From: JASHVB01 sp049522565
Lineage (GTDB): Bacteria; Pseudomonadota; Alphaproteobacteria; Acetobacterales; Acetobacteraceae
DNA length: 18,196 bases
Direction: 5' to 3'
NCBI GenBank assembly: GCA_049522565.1
Contig: JBEKNT010000174.1
Location: 1 to 18,196, forward strand
Positions 7,026-15,674 of the stretch are shown piece by piece; the stretch's first letter is position 1; each line of letters starts with the position of its first letter. Below the pieces are notes generated by a model, which saw nothing but the letters and a program-made list of their open reading frames with translations, did not search any database and was not told where the DNA came from. A program made the position numbers and the translations under genes.

Positions 7026-8276
7026 TCAGCTTGTCCTGCGGCGCCGCGCCTGGCCGGCGCCGGCCGGGAAGCCCGGCATCGTACCCTCCACGTCCTCCGC
7101 CGGCTCCCAATGCAGCCGGAAGGGACCGATCCGCACCACGACACCCTGTGGCAAGGCGACGGTGCCGGCGATCCGCTTGCCATCGACGAAGGTGCCGTTG
7201 GTTGACTCCAGGTCGGCGATGCTGACCGTCTCTCCCACGGCGGCGATGCGGCAATGCGCGCGCGACACCTCATGCGCCGCGAGCATCAGCCCGCTCGACG
7301 GGGCGCGGCCGATGACCAGCGGCTCGCTGCCCAGCGCCACGCGTTGCTCCGGCTCGCCCTCGCGCGTGACGACCAGCACGCGCGCCGCCGCAGGCTCGAT
7401 CGGCACGTGCGATATGCCGGTCTTGTCGATATCCGCCTCGCCGCCGCCGAGCGTCGTCGCAAGCTGTGCCAGGTTCTGGGCGGCCAGTCCCAGGGCGGCG
7501 TCCAACTCCACGGCGGCGCTCTCCGCCAGCGCCACGCGCAGAGCCCGCCCGGCGCGGCGTTCGAGCAAGCCGAGCTGCAACAGCCCGGCGATGTGGTCAC
7601 GCGTGGTCTGGAAATTCTGCCGCTGCAGCCGGAGCAATTCGGCCGCCATGTCGTCGGCGAGAAGCCCTTCGCCCTCGTCCTGCGGCGGCAATCCGTACCA
7701 GTTTCCCAGCGCGATCAGCGTCAGCAGGCGATGCGACGGAGACAGCAGGTGGCGGCGCGCTTCAAGGCGGCGCGCAACCGAAAGGCCCATCGATTCGAGC
7801 ACTCGCTCCAGCGCCGCCACCCAGGCATGGTCGCAGGCCTCGATGGCCTCGAGCAATTTGCGGCGCGTCTCGGGATCGATCTGCGCCGGAGCGGCGCGGC
7901 GGCGCGGCGCGTTGCCTGCCAGCGCCGTCTCCAGCAGGCGGCCGGCCGTCTCGATCAGATGGCCGTCGAACTTGGCCGTCAGCAGCGGCGTCGGCACCAC
8001 CAGCGTACGGGCGGAGACCGGCCGGTCGGCCGGCTCGATGGCGGAGAACCCGAGCCGATACAGCTCGCCCAGGCGTTCGCGCACGGTGGCATCGTCCAGC
8101 AGGAAGACCTGCTTGACCATGCCGGAGAGTTCGCCCACCGGTGCGCCGGCGCGCGCGCGCACGCACAGGTGGCAGACCAGATGCCACTGGCCGCGGCGAT
8201 GCAGGTCCGGGAAGAACCTGTGCCAGATTTCCTGGTATGCCGACAGAAAACCCACGATTTCGCGCTGGGCCTGCAA
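7026..8276 (-). CDS. FHA-domain protein with winged-helix-like N-terminal and central segments
   Basis: The 416-residue protein has a clear C-terminal FHA domain (about 300-392), which in the family binds phosphothreonine peptides: LVIGR at 320-324, SRAHCRI at 338-344 and STNGTFVDGKRI at 358-369 keep the Arg, Ser, His and Asn of the recognition site. The rest is less certain. Residues about 40-95 (with VKQVFLLDDATVRERLGELY) and about 180-255 (LLADDMAAELLRLQRQ to LRVAL) look like two winged helix-turn-helix units, and CHLC at 35-38 may bind a metal. A TTG start at 8276 is chosen because GGAG lies six bases upstream and a promoter-like pair sits about 33-61 bases upstream; the frame stays open further upstream only through extragenic hairpins. 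No kinase or phosphatase gene is nearby. It may be a phosphorylation-responsive transcription factor; I do not know a named homologue. Confidence 0.75.
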   Translation of the reverse strand: MQAQREIVGFLSAYQEIWHRFFPDLHRRGQWHLVCHLCVRARAGAPVGELSGMVKQVFLLDDATVRERLGELYRLGFSAIEPADRPVSARTLVVPTPLLTAKFDGHLIETAGRLLETALAGNAPRRRAAPAQIDPETRRKLLEAIEACDHAWVAALERVLESMGLSVARRLEARRHLLSPSHRLLTLIALGNWYGLPPQDEGEGLLADDMAAELLRLQRQNFQTTRDHIAGLLQLGLLERRAGRALRVALAESAAVELDAALGLAAQNLAQLATTLGGGEADIDKTGISHVPIEPAAARVLVVTREGEPEQRVALGSEPLVIGRAPSSGLMLAAHEVSRAHCRIAAVGETVSIADLESTNGTFVDGKRIAGTVALPQGVVVRIGPFRLHWEPAEDVEGTMPGFPAGAGQARRRRTS

Positions 8277-8308
8277 CCGGATCTCCGTCCCTGATGATCC
8301 CCGCAACG

Positions 8309-8337
8309 ATCCTAGCGAAGCGCACCGGGCTTGTCTC
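8309..8337 (-). promoter_or_regulatory. Probable sigma-70-type promoter of the FHA-domain gene
   Basis: On the minus strand GAGACA (8332-8337) and TAGGAT (8309-8314) are separated by 17 bases, each matching the -35 and -10 consensus at four of six positions. Transcription would start near 8302, about 26 bases before the chosen TTG start, leaving room for the GGAG ribosome site. Confidence 0.45.
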
Positions 8338-8382
8338 GGCTCTTCCGGGGGCAGTCCGGGCAATCGGGTGAAGGAAGCAAGA

Positions 8383-8454
8383 CAGGGGCTTCGCCCCTGG
8401 AACCCCACCAAGGGGCTCTGCCCCTTGGATCCCCGCCAAGGGCGGAGCCCTTGG
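8383..8454. repeat. Array of three GC-rich hairpins (extragenic palindromic element)
   Basis: Three adjacent inverted repeats each have a 3-base loop: CAGGGGC/GCCCCTG (8383-8399), CCAAGGGGC/GCCCCTTGG (8408-8428) and CCAAGGGC/GCCCTTGG (8436-8454). The arms of the second and third are related in sequence. The layout resembles the multi-copy extragenic palindromes of GC-rich Alphaproteobacteria. It lies upstream of the FHA gene's promoter. Confidence 0.75.
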
Positions 8455-8806
8455 GACCCTTCAGTTGGCTGGGTGGACGGGAGGGGGCCATGTGATGCGG
8501 GCGGAGCAGCGCCGGCCGGCGGCACGCCGACGCCTGCGCGCTGCGGTCGCGCGGCCCACCCCAGAAATCCCGCGAAGCCACTATTTTATGCAATGACATG
8601 GCGAATATTAGACGGCTCTCACTCCCGGGCGACCGGCGTGGGGTTACAGAAAACTCAGCGCTTCCAAGGTATTATAGTGACGCTCTGCGACCTTGGCGGC
8701 TTCCACGGTCATGCCGGCGGCAGCAAGGTTGGCTGCGGCCCGGCGAAACCGCCCGGTTGTCCCGAAAATGCAAGAGTGTCGTAGCTAATTTCGTGGCAAG
8801 CTCGTC

Positions 8807-8836
8807 TTGAACATAAGGCAATGTATCATTTATGAT
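8807..8836 (+). promoter_or_regulatory. Candidate sigma-70 promoter in front of a small membrane-protein frame
   Basis: TTGAAC (8807-8812) and TATGAT (8831-8836) are 18 bases apart in an unusually A/T-rich stretch. The -10 element matches the consensus at five of six positions. Transcription would start near 8843, about 48 bases before an ATG at 8891. Confidence 0.4.
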
Positions 8837-8890
8837 GCAGTCCTGGCAGGTCCCCAGCAGGCGCCGCTGCTTGCAACCCCAAACGGTTGC

Positions 8891-9064
8891 ATGAGCGCCA
8901 GCCGCTCGCTGACAGAGCAGAGGATGGATCGCGCCCGCCTCGCCGGCAGGACGACGCAGTACTGGCTGGTCAGAGCCCTGATGGTGTTAGCCGTCGTGGC
9001 GTGGGCATCGACGATCAGCACGACCCTGACCCGCATGTTCACCTACCTGAACGGACTCCTCTGA
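8891..9064 (+). CDS. Small hypothetical membrane protein
   Basis: The frame encodes 57 residues from the ATG at 8891, with one likely transmembrane helix at about residues 27-45 (YWLVRALMVLAVVAWASTI) preceded by an Arg-rich segment, so the N-terminus would face the cytoplasm. A second ATG at 8933 would give 43 residues and keep the helix; neither start has a good ribosome-binding site. Support comes from the promoter-like pair at 8807-8836 and from the helix itself. I recognise no family. It stands alone between intergenic repeats and the convergent end of the glycosyltransferase gene, and chance remains a serious alternative. Confidence 0.35.
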   Translation: MSASRSLTEQRMDRARLAGRTTQYWLVRALMVLAVVAWASTISTTLTRMFTYLNGLL

Positions 9065-9275
9065 AAGCCCTGGCCCGGCGGCAAATCACCCGCCACACGC
9101 GGGTTGCCTGGCGCGGTGCCGCCACGATCGATCCGATCTCGGCATCCGATTGCCGGCAGCACTTGCCGGCGGACCGGGCGACGCGCCGCTCTCCGAAGCA
9201 TCGAAGGCGTCCGCCAGGGCCGTGCTTGCCGCACGTCCATCCCTATCGAGGCCAGTCGATCGAGACCGACGCCGG

Positions 9276-10235
9276 TCACGCCGGGCTTGCGCCTGCAACG
9301 GCGTAGGCTCGGAACGGGCCGCGCCAGGCTTGCGGCAGCAGCGGCAACGCGTGTGCCGCCGCCAGCAGCCCGACGCGTCGGAGCGACGGTGCGGCGGCGA
9401 CCGAGCGCGTCAACCAACGCTGTCCCTCTGCCCTTCGCCCCTGGCGCACCAGTTCGCGGCCGATGATCCAGGCGTTCTCCGCCTCGGCCAGGCGGCGCAG
9501 TCCCGCCAGGCGGGTGGCGCCGAGCCGCGCGACCAGATCGGGATTGCCGAAGATCGCCGCCATGCAGGGGGCAAAGGCGTCGGGCTCGGCGGCAAGACGA
9601 CGATACGCCCCCTCGGCGCGCGACCGGACGAACAGCAGCGGCACCGCCGTTGCGACGAACGCGAACGGTCCCTGTAGCGCCAGGCGCACGAAATAGTCCC
9701 AGTCCTCGCCATAGACGACGCCCGGGCGGAACATGCCGGCTTGCCGCGCGGCGGCGTGGCGGATCAGCACATGCCCGCCATTGGCAAACTGGTTGCGTAC
9801 CACCAGCGCCGCGAGCAAGTCGCGCGGCGCGGCGGGCAGGCGGCGGTTCCGGCGCTCGGTCCGGTGGCCCCGGGCGTCCACACGCACATAGGGACCGACT
9901 GCGGCAACCACCTGCGGTGCCTGGCCCAACGTGGCAGCGAGCAAGGCGAGCGCCGTGGGCGCCAGCCAGTCGTCGGCATCGAGGAACAGCAGCGCGTCGC
10001 CAGCCACGGCGGCCATGCCGCGGTTGCGGGCGGCGGCGACACCGGCATTGCATTGCCAGATCAGCGTCAGCCGCGGGTCGGCAAAGCCGGTGACAACAGC
10101 GGCAGTCGCATCGGTGGACCCGTCATCGACGACCACCAGACGCAGGTCGCGATGCGTCTGTCCCAGCACCGAGCGGATCGCGTCGGCGATGAACGGGGCG
10201 GCATTGAAGGCCGGGGTAACGACGACTATCCGCAA
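9276..10235 (-). CDS. Family 2 glycosyltransferase
   Basis: The 319-residue protein has a GT-A fold glycosyltransferase family 2 domain: VVVTPAFNAAPFI at the very start, VVVDDGSTD (34-42) for the nucleotide, FLDADDW (84-90) with the metal-binding DxD, and GEDWDYFVRL (176-185) with the probable catalytic acidic residues. It would transfer a sugar from a nucleotide-sugar to a surface glycan or lipid; donor and acceptor are unknown. No transmembrane helix is evident. The start is a TTG at 10235 with GGTGA upstream. It is nearly forced, because an in-frame TGA lies three codons upstream and the family N-terminus begins immediately. A long imperfect palindrome separates it from grxD, so it may not belong to that operon. 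Confidence 0.85.
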   Translation of the reverse strand: MRIVVVTPAFNAAPFIADAIRSVLGQTHRDLRLVVVDDGSTDATAAVVTGFADPRLTLIWQCNAGVAAARNRGMAAVAGDALLFLDADDWLAPTALALLAATLGQAPQVVAAVGPYVRVDARGHRTERRNRRLPAAPRDLLAALVVRNQFANGGHVLIRHAAARQAGMFRPGVVYGEDWDYFVRLALQGPFAFVATAVPLLFVRSRAEGAYRRLAAEPDAFAPCMAAIFGNPDLVARLGATRLAGLRRLAEAENAWIIGRELVRQGRRAEGQRWLTRSVAAAPSLRRVGLLAAAHALPLLPQAWRGPFRAYAVAGASPA

Positions 10236-10242
10236 GCAGCGT

Positions 10243-10305
10243 CACCGCAAAGGCACAAGGGCACCAAGGGGACCGAACCCCTGGTGTCTTTGCGCCGTTG
10301 TGGTG
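10243..10305. repeat. Long imperfect palindrome between grxD and the glycosyltransferase gene
   Basis: Arms beginning CACCGCAAAGGCAC and ending GCGCCGTTGTGGTG are near-complementary over about 28 bases, closing around ACCGAA with the inner arms CACCAAGGGG and CCCCTGGTG. It resembles multi-copy extragenic palindromes. It lies directly upstream of the TTG start of the glycosyltransferase and about 95 bases past the grxD stop, where it could end or attenuate read-through. Confidence 0.65.
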
Positions 10306-10398
10306 AAGGTTTGCTTAACGGCCGCGCGGGGCTTGCACGCCCCCCGCACGCTCCGTCACTCCGCTGCGCGGCCTGCCCCTGCGCCGCGGCAGAGGACG

Positions 10399-10734
10399 CT
10401 AGGCAGCTTTGCTGTGCGGGACGCCCTTCTCCGCCAGCAGCGTCTCCAGTTCGCCGGACTGGAACATCTCCATCACGATGTCGCAGCCGCCGACGAATTC
10501 TCCCCCGACATAGAGCTGCGGGATGGTCGGCCACTGCGAGAACTCCTTGACCCCCTCGCGCAGTTCCGGCTCCTCCAGGACGTTGGCCGACTGGAACGGC
10601 ACGCCCAGATGGGTCAGGATCTGCACGACGCGGGCGGAGAAGCCGCATTGCGGGAACAGCGGCGTGCCCTTCATGTAGAGCATCACCGGGTTCTGCCCTA
10701 CTTCGCTCTCGATCCGGTCGAACACTTCAGCCAT
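10399..10734 (-). CDS. grxD: Monothiol CGFS-type glutaredoxin (Grx4/GrxD)
   Basis: This 111-residue cytoplasmic protein carries the monothiol active site CGFS with Cys30, Lys22 in YMKGTP, WPTIPQLY (68-75) and GGCDI (82-86). All are used for glutathione binding and for bridging a [2Fe-2S] cluster. Family members deliver Fe-S clusters and form heterodimers with BolA proteins; the bolA gene directly upstream (10 bases between stop and start) fits this. AGGAG lies eight bases before the ATG at 10734. The gene is the last clear member of the purQ-purL-bolA-grxD cluster. Confidence 0.95.
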   Translation of the reverse strand: MAEVFDRIESEVGQNPVMLYMKGTPLFPQCGFSARVVQILTHLGVPFQSANVLEEPELREGVKEFSQWPTIPQLYVGGEFVGGCDIVMEMFQSGELETLLAEKGVPHSKAA

Positions 10735-10744
10735 TGGCAATCTC

Positions 10745-10978
10745 CTATGCGGGTGCGGATGTCTGCAACGCGAGGGCGTGCAGCTCGCCCCCCATACGGC
10801 CGCGCAAGGCGGCATAAACGATCTGGTGCTGCTTGACGCGGGGGATGCCGCGGAACGTCTCGGAGACCACCGTCGCCGCATAGTGGTCGCCGTCGCCGGC
10901 GAGATCCTCCACGGTGACGCGCGCGTCGGGAAGCGCGGCCTTGATCAGCGCCTCGATTTCGCTCGCCGCCATGGCCAT
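10745..10978 (-). CDS. bolA: BolA family protein
   Basis: The 77-residue protein has the BolA fold signature: an N-terminal helix (SEIEALIKAALP), the DHYAATVVS strand with His32, and the block FRGIPRVKQHQIVYAAL with His51, ending in LHALALQT with His67. The conserved His/Cys residues serve as ligands of the shared [2Fe-2S] cluster with monothiol glutaredoxin, whose gene follows at once. GGGAG lies upstream of the ATG at 10978; a second ATG two codons in (10972) is possible. It starts 14 bases after the purL stop and is probably cotranscribed with it. Confidence 0.92.
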   Translation of the reverse strand: MAMAASEIEALIKAALPDARVTVEDLAGDGDHYAATVVSETFRGIPRVKQHQIVYAALRGRMGGELHALALQTSAPA

Positions 10979-10992
10979 GCGGGCATCTCCCT

Positions 10993-13203
<2,211 letters not shown>

Positions 13204-13472
13204 CGGGGGGGATTGCGCATTACGGGGGTGGTATAGCGGGCGCGATGGCGGGCGGCCATCCTCGACGACGGCCTTGAAGACCCGCTGAACCGGCAGCGCC
13301 ATCGTGCGGGGCTGCTGGTGCCGGCCGCGCCGCCGATGGCCGGGCAGGCGACGCGCGGCCACCCCGGGGGACACGGGGTCACTGCACGATCCGTCCAGAA
13401 TCGAGCGCCGAGCGATGGACCGATCTGATGCAGGTCAGTCAACCGGTCGCCGTTCGTCCATGACCCCTGGCC

Positions 13473-13497
13473 AGCGGGAATTTCGCCAGTTCCCGCT
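13473..13497. repeat. Hairpin, 8-base stem
   Basis: Arms AGCGGGAA (13473-13480) and TTCCCGCT (13490-13497) enclose a 9-base loop. No T-tract follows on either strand, so it is not a classic terminator. It may still mark the end of the purQ transcript. Confidence 0.4.
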
Positions 13498-13511
13498 TGC
13501 GAAATCCGCGG

Positions 13512-13526
13512 TGAAAACCGTTTTCA
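13512..13526. promoter_or_regulatory. Operator-like palindrome between purQ and purL
   Basis: TGAAAACCGTTTTCA is a perfect inverted repeat of two 7-base arms around one central base. Its form resembles operators of LacI/GalR-type repressors, the family that also includes PurR of Gammaproteobacteria. No regulator gene is nearby and the site lies about 310 bases upstream of purL, so a regulatory role is only a suggestion. Confidence 0.3.
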
Positions 13527-13623
13527 GGGGCCACGAGTTTATGCAACAGGACGCGCTCTCTTCGCGTTCCTCGGGTGACCACCATGCGCGTTCAACGTTG
13601 AACGGATCGTGTCATGCCCCGAT

Positions 13624-14304
13624 CTACGCCGCCGCCAGTGCGTCGAACAGGGGCTTGCCGTCGGCGCCGCCCATCAGCGGATCGACCAGGTCCTCGGTGT
13701 GCGGCATCAGGCCGAGCACGCGGTGGTTGGGACTGAGGATGCCGGCGATGTTGCGGGCGCTGCCGTTGCGGTTGGCTTCCGGGGTGATCTCGCCGGACGG
13801 CGTGGCGTAGCGGAACGCCACCAGGCCGTCGCCCTCCAGCCGGTCGAGCGTGGCGTCGTCGGCGAAGTAGTTGCCCTCGCCATGCGCCATCACCGAGCGG
13901 AAGGTTTCCCCCCGCTGGAATTGCGCGGTGAATACGGTGTCGGTGCGTTCGACCCGCAGGTGGCAGTCGCGGGCGAGGAAGCGCAGCGTGGCGTTGCGCA
14001 ACAGGGCGCCGGGGAGCAGGCCCGCCTCGGTGAGGATCTGGAAGCCGTTGCAGACGCCGAGGACGTAGCCGCCATGCTCCGCATGCGCGCGGATGGCGGA
14101 CATGACCGGGGAGTGCGCCGCCATGGCGCCGCAGCGGAGGTAGTCGCCGAAGCTGAAGCCACCGGGGATGACGATCAGGTCGAGGCCGGCGAGGTCGGTC
14201 TCCTTGTGCCAGACCATGCGCGGTTTGGCGCCGGAGCGTTCCAGCGCGATCGCCATGTCGCGCTCGCGGTTGATGCCGGGGAAGACGACGATGCCGGTTT
14301 TCAT
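13624..14304 (-). CDS. purQ: Phosphoribosylformylglycinamidine synthase subunit PurQ (glutaminase)
   Basis: PurQ is the class I glutamine amidotransferase subunit that feeds ammonia to PurL. The 226 residues match the family. The catalytic triad is visible: Cys85 in GVCNGFQ, His202 and Glu204 in MPHTED. IPGGFSFGDYLRCGA (46-60) and AHGEGNYF (140-147) are further signatures. AAGG lies before the ATG at 14304 and the family N-terminus (KTGIVVFPGINRERD) begins there. The usual overlapping purS gene is not found upstream; instead there is a 360-base spacer and then divergent accessory genes. Separation from purL by 420 bases is also unusual. Confidence 0.95.
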   Translation of the reverse strand: MKTGIVVFPGINRERDMAIALERSGAKPRMVWHKETDLAGLDLIVIPGGFSFGDYLRCGAMAAHSPVMSAIRAHAEHGGYVLGVCNGFQILTEAGLLPGALLRNATLRFLARDCHLRVERTDTVFTAQFQRGETFRSVMAHGEGNYFADDATLDRLEGDGLVAFRYATPSGEITPEANRNGSARNIAGILSPNHRVLGLMPHTEDLVDPLMGGADGKPLFDALAAA

Positions 14305-14664
14305 GCGTGCCTTGGCGTTGGGTGGGGTTGCCGTGGGGGTTCTTGCCACGTGTGCGGCTGGTCCGCCAGCGGGGAGTGGCGGGTCGGATGGCGCGGGAGA
14401 GGCGGTTCCGAGAGGGGGCGAGCGTTGCACGCTTTCGGCACGGTGGCCGGTGCTGGCCGGAATCGGAAGGGCAGCTTCCGGCGCACGGAGAGCGGATGCG
14501 GACATTCACGTTGACTCAAGCGACGCCGCGCGAATGTTCCTGCCGCGGCGAGTGCCATCGCAAGAATTTGCACCCACCCTCCAAGCGATACAAAAGAAAG
14601 TTGCCCACTGCACGGGAATTCGTCCCTCCAATCGCTGATTGTAACGCGAACTAGGAGAAGACCA
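14305..14664. other. Divergent promoter region between purQ and the HIT/GalT-like gene
   Basis: No gene is recognised in this 360-base stretch, and no trace of purS could be read in any minus-strand frame. Base composition becomes more A/T-rich towards the right end. A possible plus-strand promoter is TTGCAC (14568-14573) with TACAAA (14589-14594), but the spacing of 15 is short. The purQ promoter should also lie here. Confidence 0.35.
14568..14594 (+). promoter_or_regulatory. Weak promoter candidate for the HIT/GalT-like gene
   Basis: TTGCAC (14568-14573) and TACAAA (14589-14594) resemble -35 and -10 elements, but the 15-base spacing is below the usual 16-18. It is the best pair found in the A/T-richer part upstream of the gene. 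Confidence 0.2.
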
Positions 14665-15645
14665 ATGGCAGTACGATTCGGCACCACGGTCCTCGAAGCG
14701 GACCCGCGCATCGACTCGTTGGTCGGCAAACCCCTTGACCGGGCAGTGCCGGCCTTGTTCAAGGCCGACTCAGACGCAGGTAATTGTACCTTCGACCCGA
14801 ACAGCATCCCCACCTATTATGTGGGCGACGCCGTCACCGAGAAGCACTTCGTCCTGCTGGCGAATGAGAAGCGGCAAAGTCGGCCAATGGAGCCTAATGT
14901 TTGTCCCCTCGACTTGCCAACAATTATCGCAGGGGGCGCACAACACTGGCTAAAGTTCCGCCTTGAGGACGAACCGATGGTGGGTCTCACCAATATCTTC
15001 GGGTTTCTGCCCAATCACGCGACGATCGCCACCGAACAGCACGAACCCCAGTCCTGGCGCTCGCTGCATCCCGCCAAGCAACGCCCGATGATCGAGCGGA
15101 CCCTCCGCCAGGTCTCCCGCCTCGCTTTGGTTTTGCCGGGCTACATCGCGTTCTTCAATGCCACGGCAGCATCCGGTGCGTCCTTGTCTCAGCACCGCCA
15201 TTTCCATGTCGGCCAGCCACAGCCCGGCTTTGGCGACCTGCCCATCCAGCGCGCGGCGGCAAATCGGCCGCCGGCGCTATTCACGCCAATCGGCTTTGAA
15301 GGCGACTACCCCCTGTGCGGAGCCAGGTTCAGCGGCCCGGCAACGGTATCCATTGCTGCAGACTTCATCGAGAAGTGGGAGCGCACCGTGGGGGACGCTG
15401 CGACCGTGAATATCATTGCGCTTATCGAGGGATCTGAGGTCGCAATCTACGTGGTCCTGCGCACCGCGGCGTACCGGTTCGCACAAGGCTTCAAGGGAGT
15501 GCCGGGTTCGATGGAGACGGCTGGCGTTTTGGTGCTCTCAGCCGATTTCGAACTGCAGGCTCTTCGTGAACGGCGATTCGACTTTCACCGCGTGTGGAGC
15601 ATGCTGTCCGACATCCGACCACCGGAAGCCAGGTTGATGCTCTAA
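14665..15645 (+). CDS. HIT/GalT-superfamily-like protein (possible nucleotidyl-sugar phosphorylase or transferase)
   Basis: The 326-residue protein is not one I can name, but its core looks like the GalT/Ap4A-phosphorylase branch of the HIT superfamily. LTNIFGFLPNHATIATEQHEPQ (from residue 108) sits where those enzymes have the N-P-x-P segment, the H-x-T-I segment and the EHxPQ segment. FFNATAASGASLSQ (163-176), leading to His177-Arg-His179-Phe-His181, corresponds to the SGAS and HxHxQ/H catalytic motif. Relatives cleave nucleoside-phosphate esters through a nucleotidyl-His intermediate, so nucleotidyl transfer or phosphorolysis of a nucleotide-sugar is a reasonable guess. No signal peptide or membrane helix is seen. 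AGGAGAAG precedes the ATG at 14665. The next gene starts 29 bases downstream and is probably cotranscribed. Codon use is more A/T-rich than in the purine genes, a sign of transfer. Confidence 0.7.
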   Translation: MAVRFGTTVLEADPRIDSLVGKPLDRAVPALFKADSDAGNCTFDPNSIPTYYVGDAVTEKHFVLLANEKRQSRPMEPNVCPLDLPTIIAGGAQHWLKFRLEDEPMVGLTNIFGFLPNHATIATEQHEPQSWRSLHPAKQRPMIERTLRQVSRLALVLPGYIAFFNATAASGASLSQHRHFHVGQPQPGFGDLPIQRAAANRPPALFTPIGFEGDYPLCGARFSGPATVSIAADFIEKWERTVGDAATVNIIALIEGSEVAIYVVLRTAAYRFAQGFKGVPGSMETAGVLVLSADFELQALRERRFDFHRVWSMLSDIRPPEARLML

Positions 15646-15674
15646 GGCACGATCTAGAAAAGGGGGGACAACAA

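Larger units (their letters stand above)
8277..8806. other. Intergenic region with hairpin array and a short gene-like remnant
   Basis: This 530-base stretch holds the FHA promoter, an array of three extragenic hairpins (8383-8454) and a minus-strand frame open from 8785 down to a TAA at 8644-8646. The end of that frame reads MTVEAAKVAERHYNTLEALS and has a protein-like, helical look, but it has no long upstream part and a stop directly precedes it. I recognise no family. It could be a decayed 3' end of a gene. Confidence 0.4.
13204..13623. other. 420-base gap between purQ and purL
   Basis: purQ and purL are usually adjacent or overlapping; here they are separated by a stretch with no recognisable gene. 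An 80-codon minus-strand frame (13200-13442) overlaps the purL start by four bases, but its Pro/Arg/Ser-rich translation looks like non-coding GC-rich DNA. The gap has an 8-base-stem hairpin (13473-13497) and a 15-base odd-centred palindrome (13512-13526). A separate purL promoter is likely; a possible -10 is at 13230-13235. Confidence 0.5.

Noticed and set aside
6712..8784. Long plus-strand open frame (about 690 codons) opposite the FHA gene
   Set aside because: It crosses a terminator hairpin and the extragenic hairpin array, and its translation is Ser/Arg/Pro-rich without domains. The minus-strand FHA protein explains the region.
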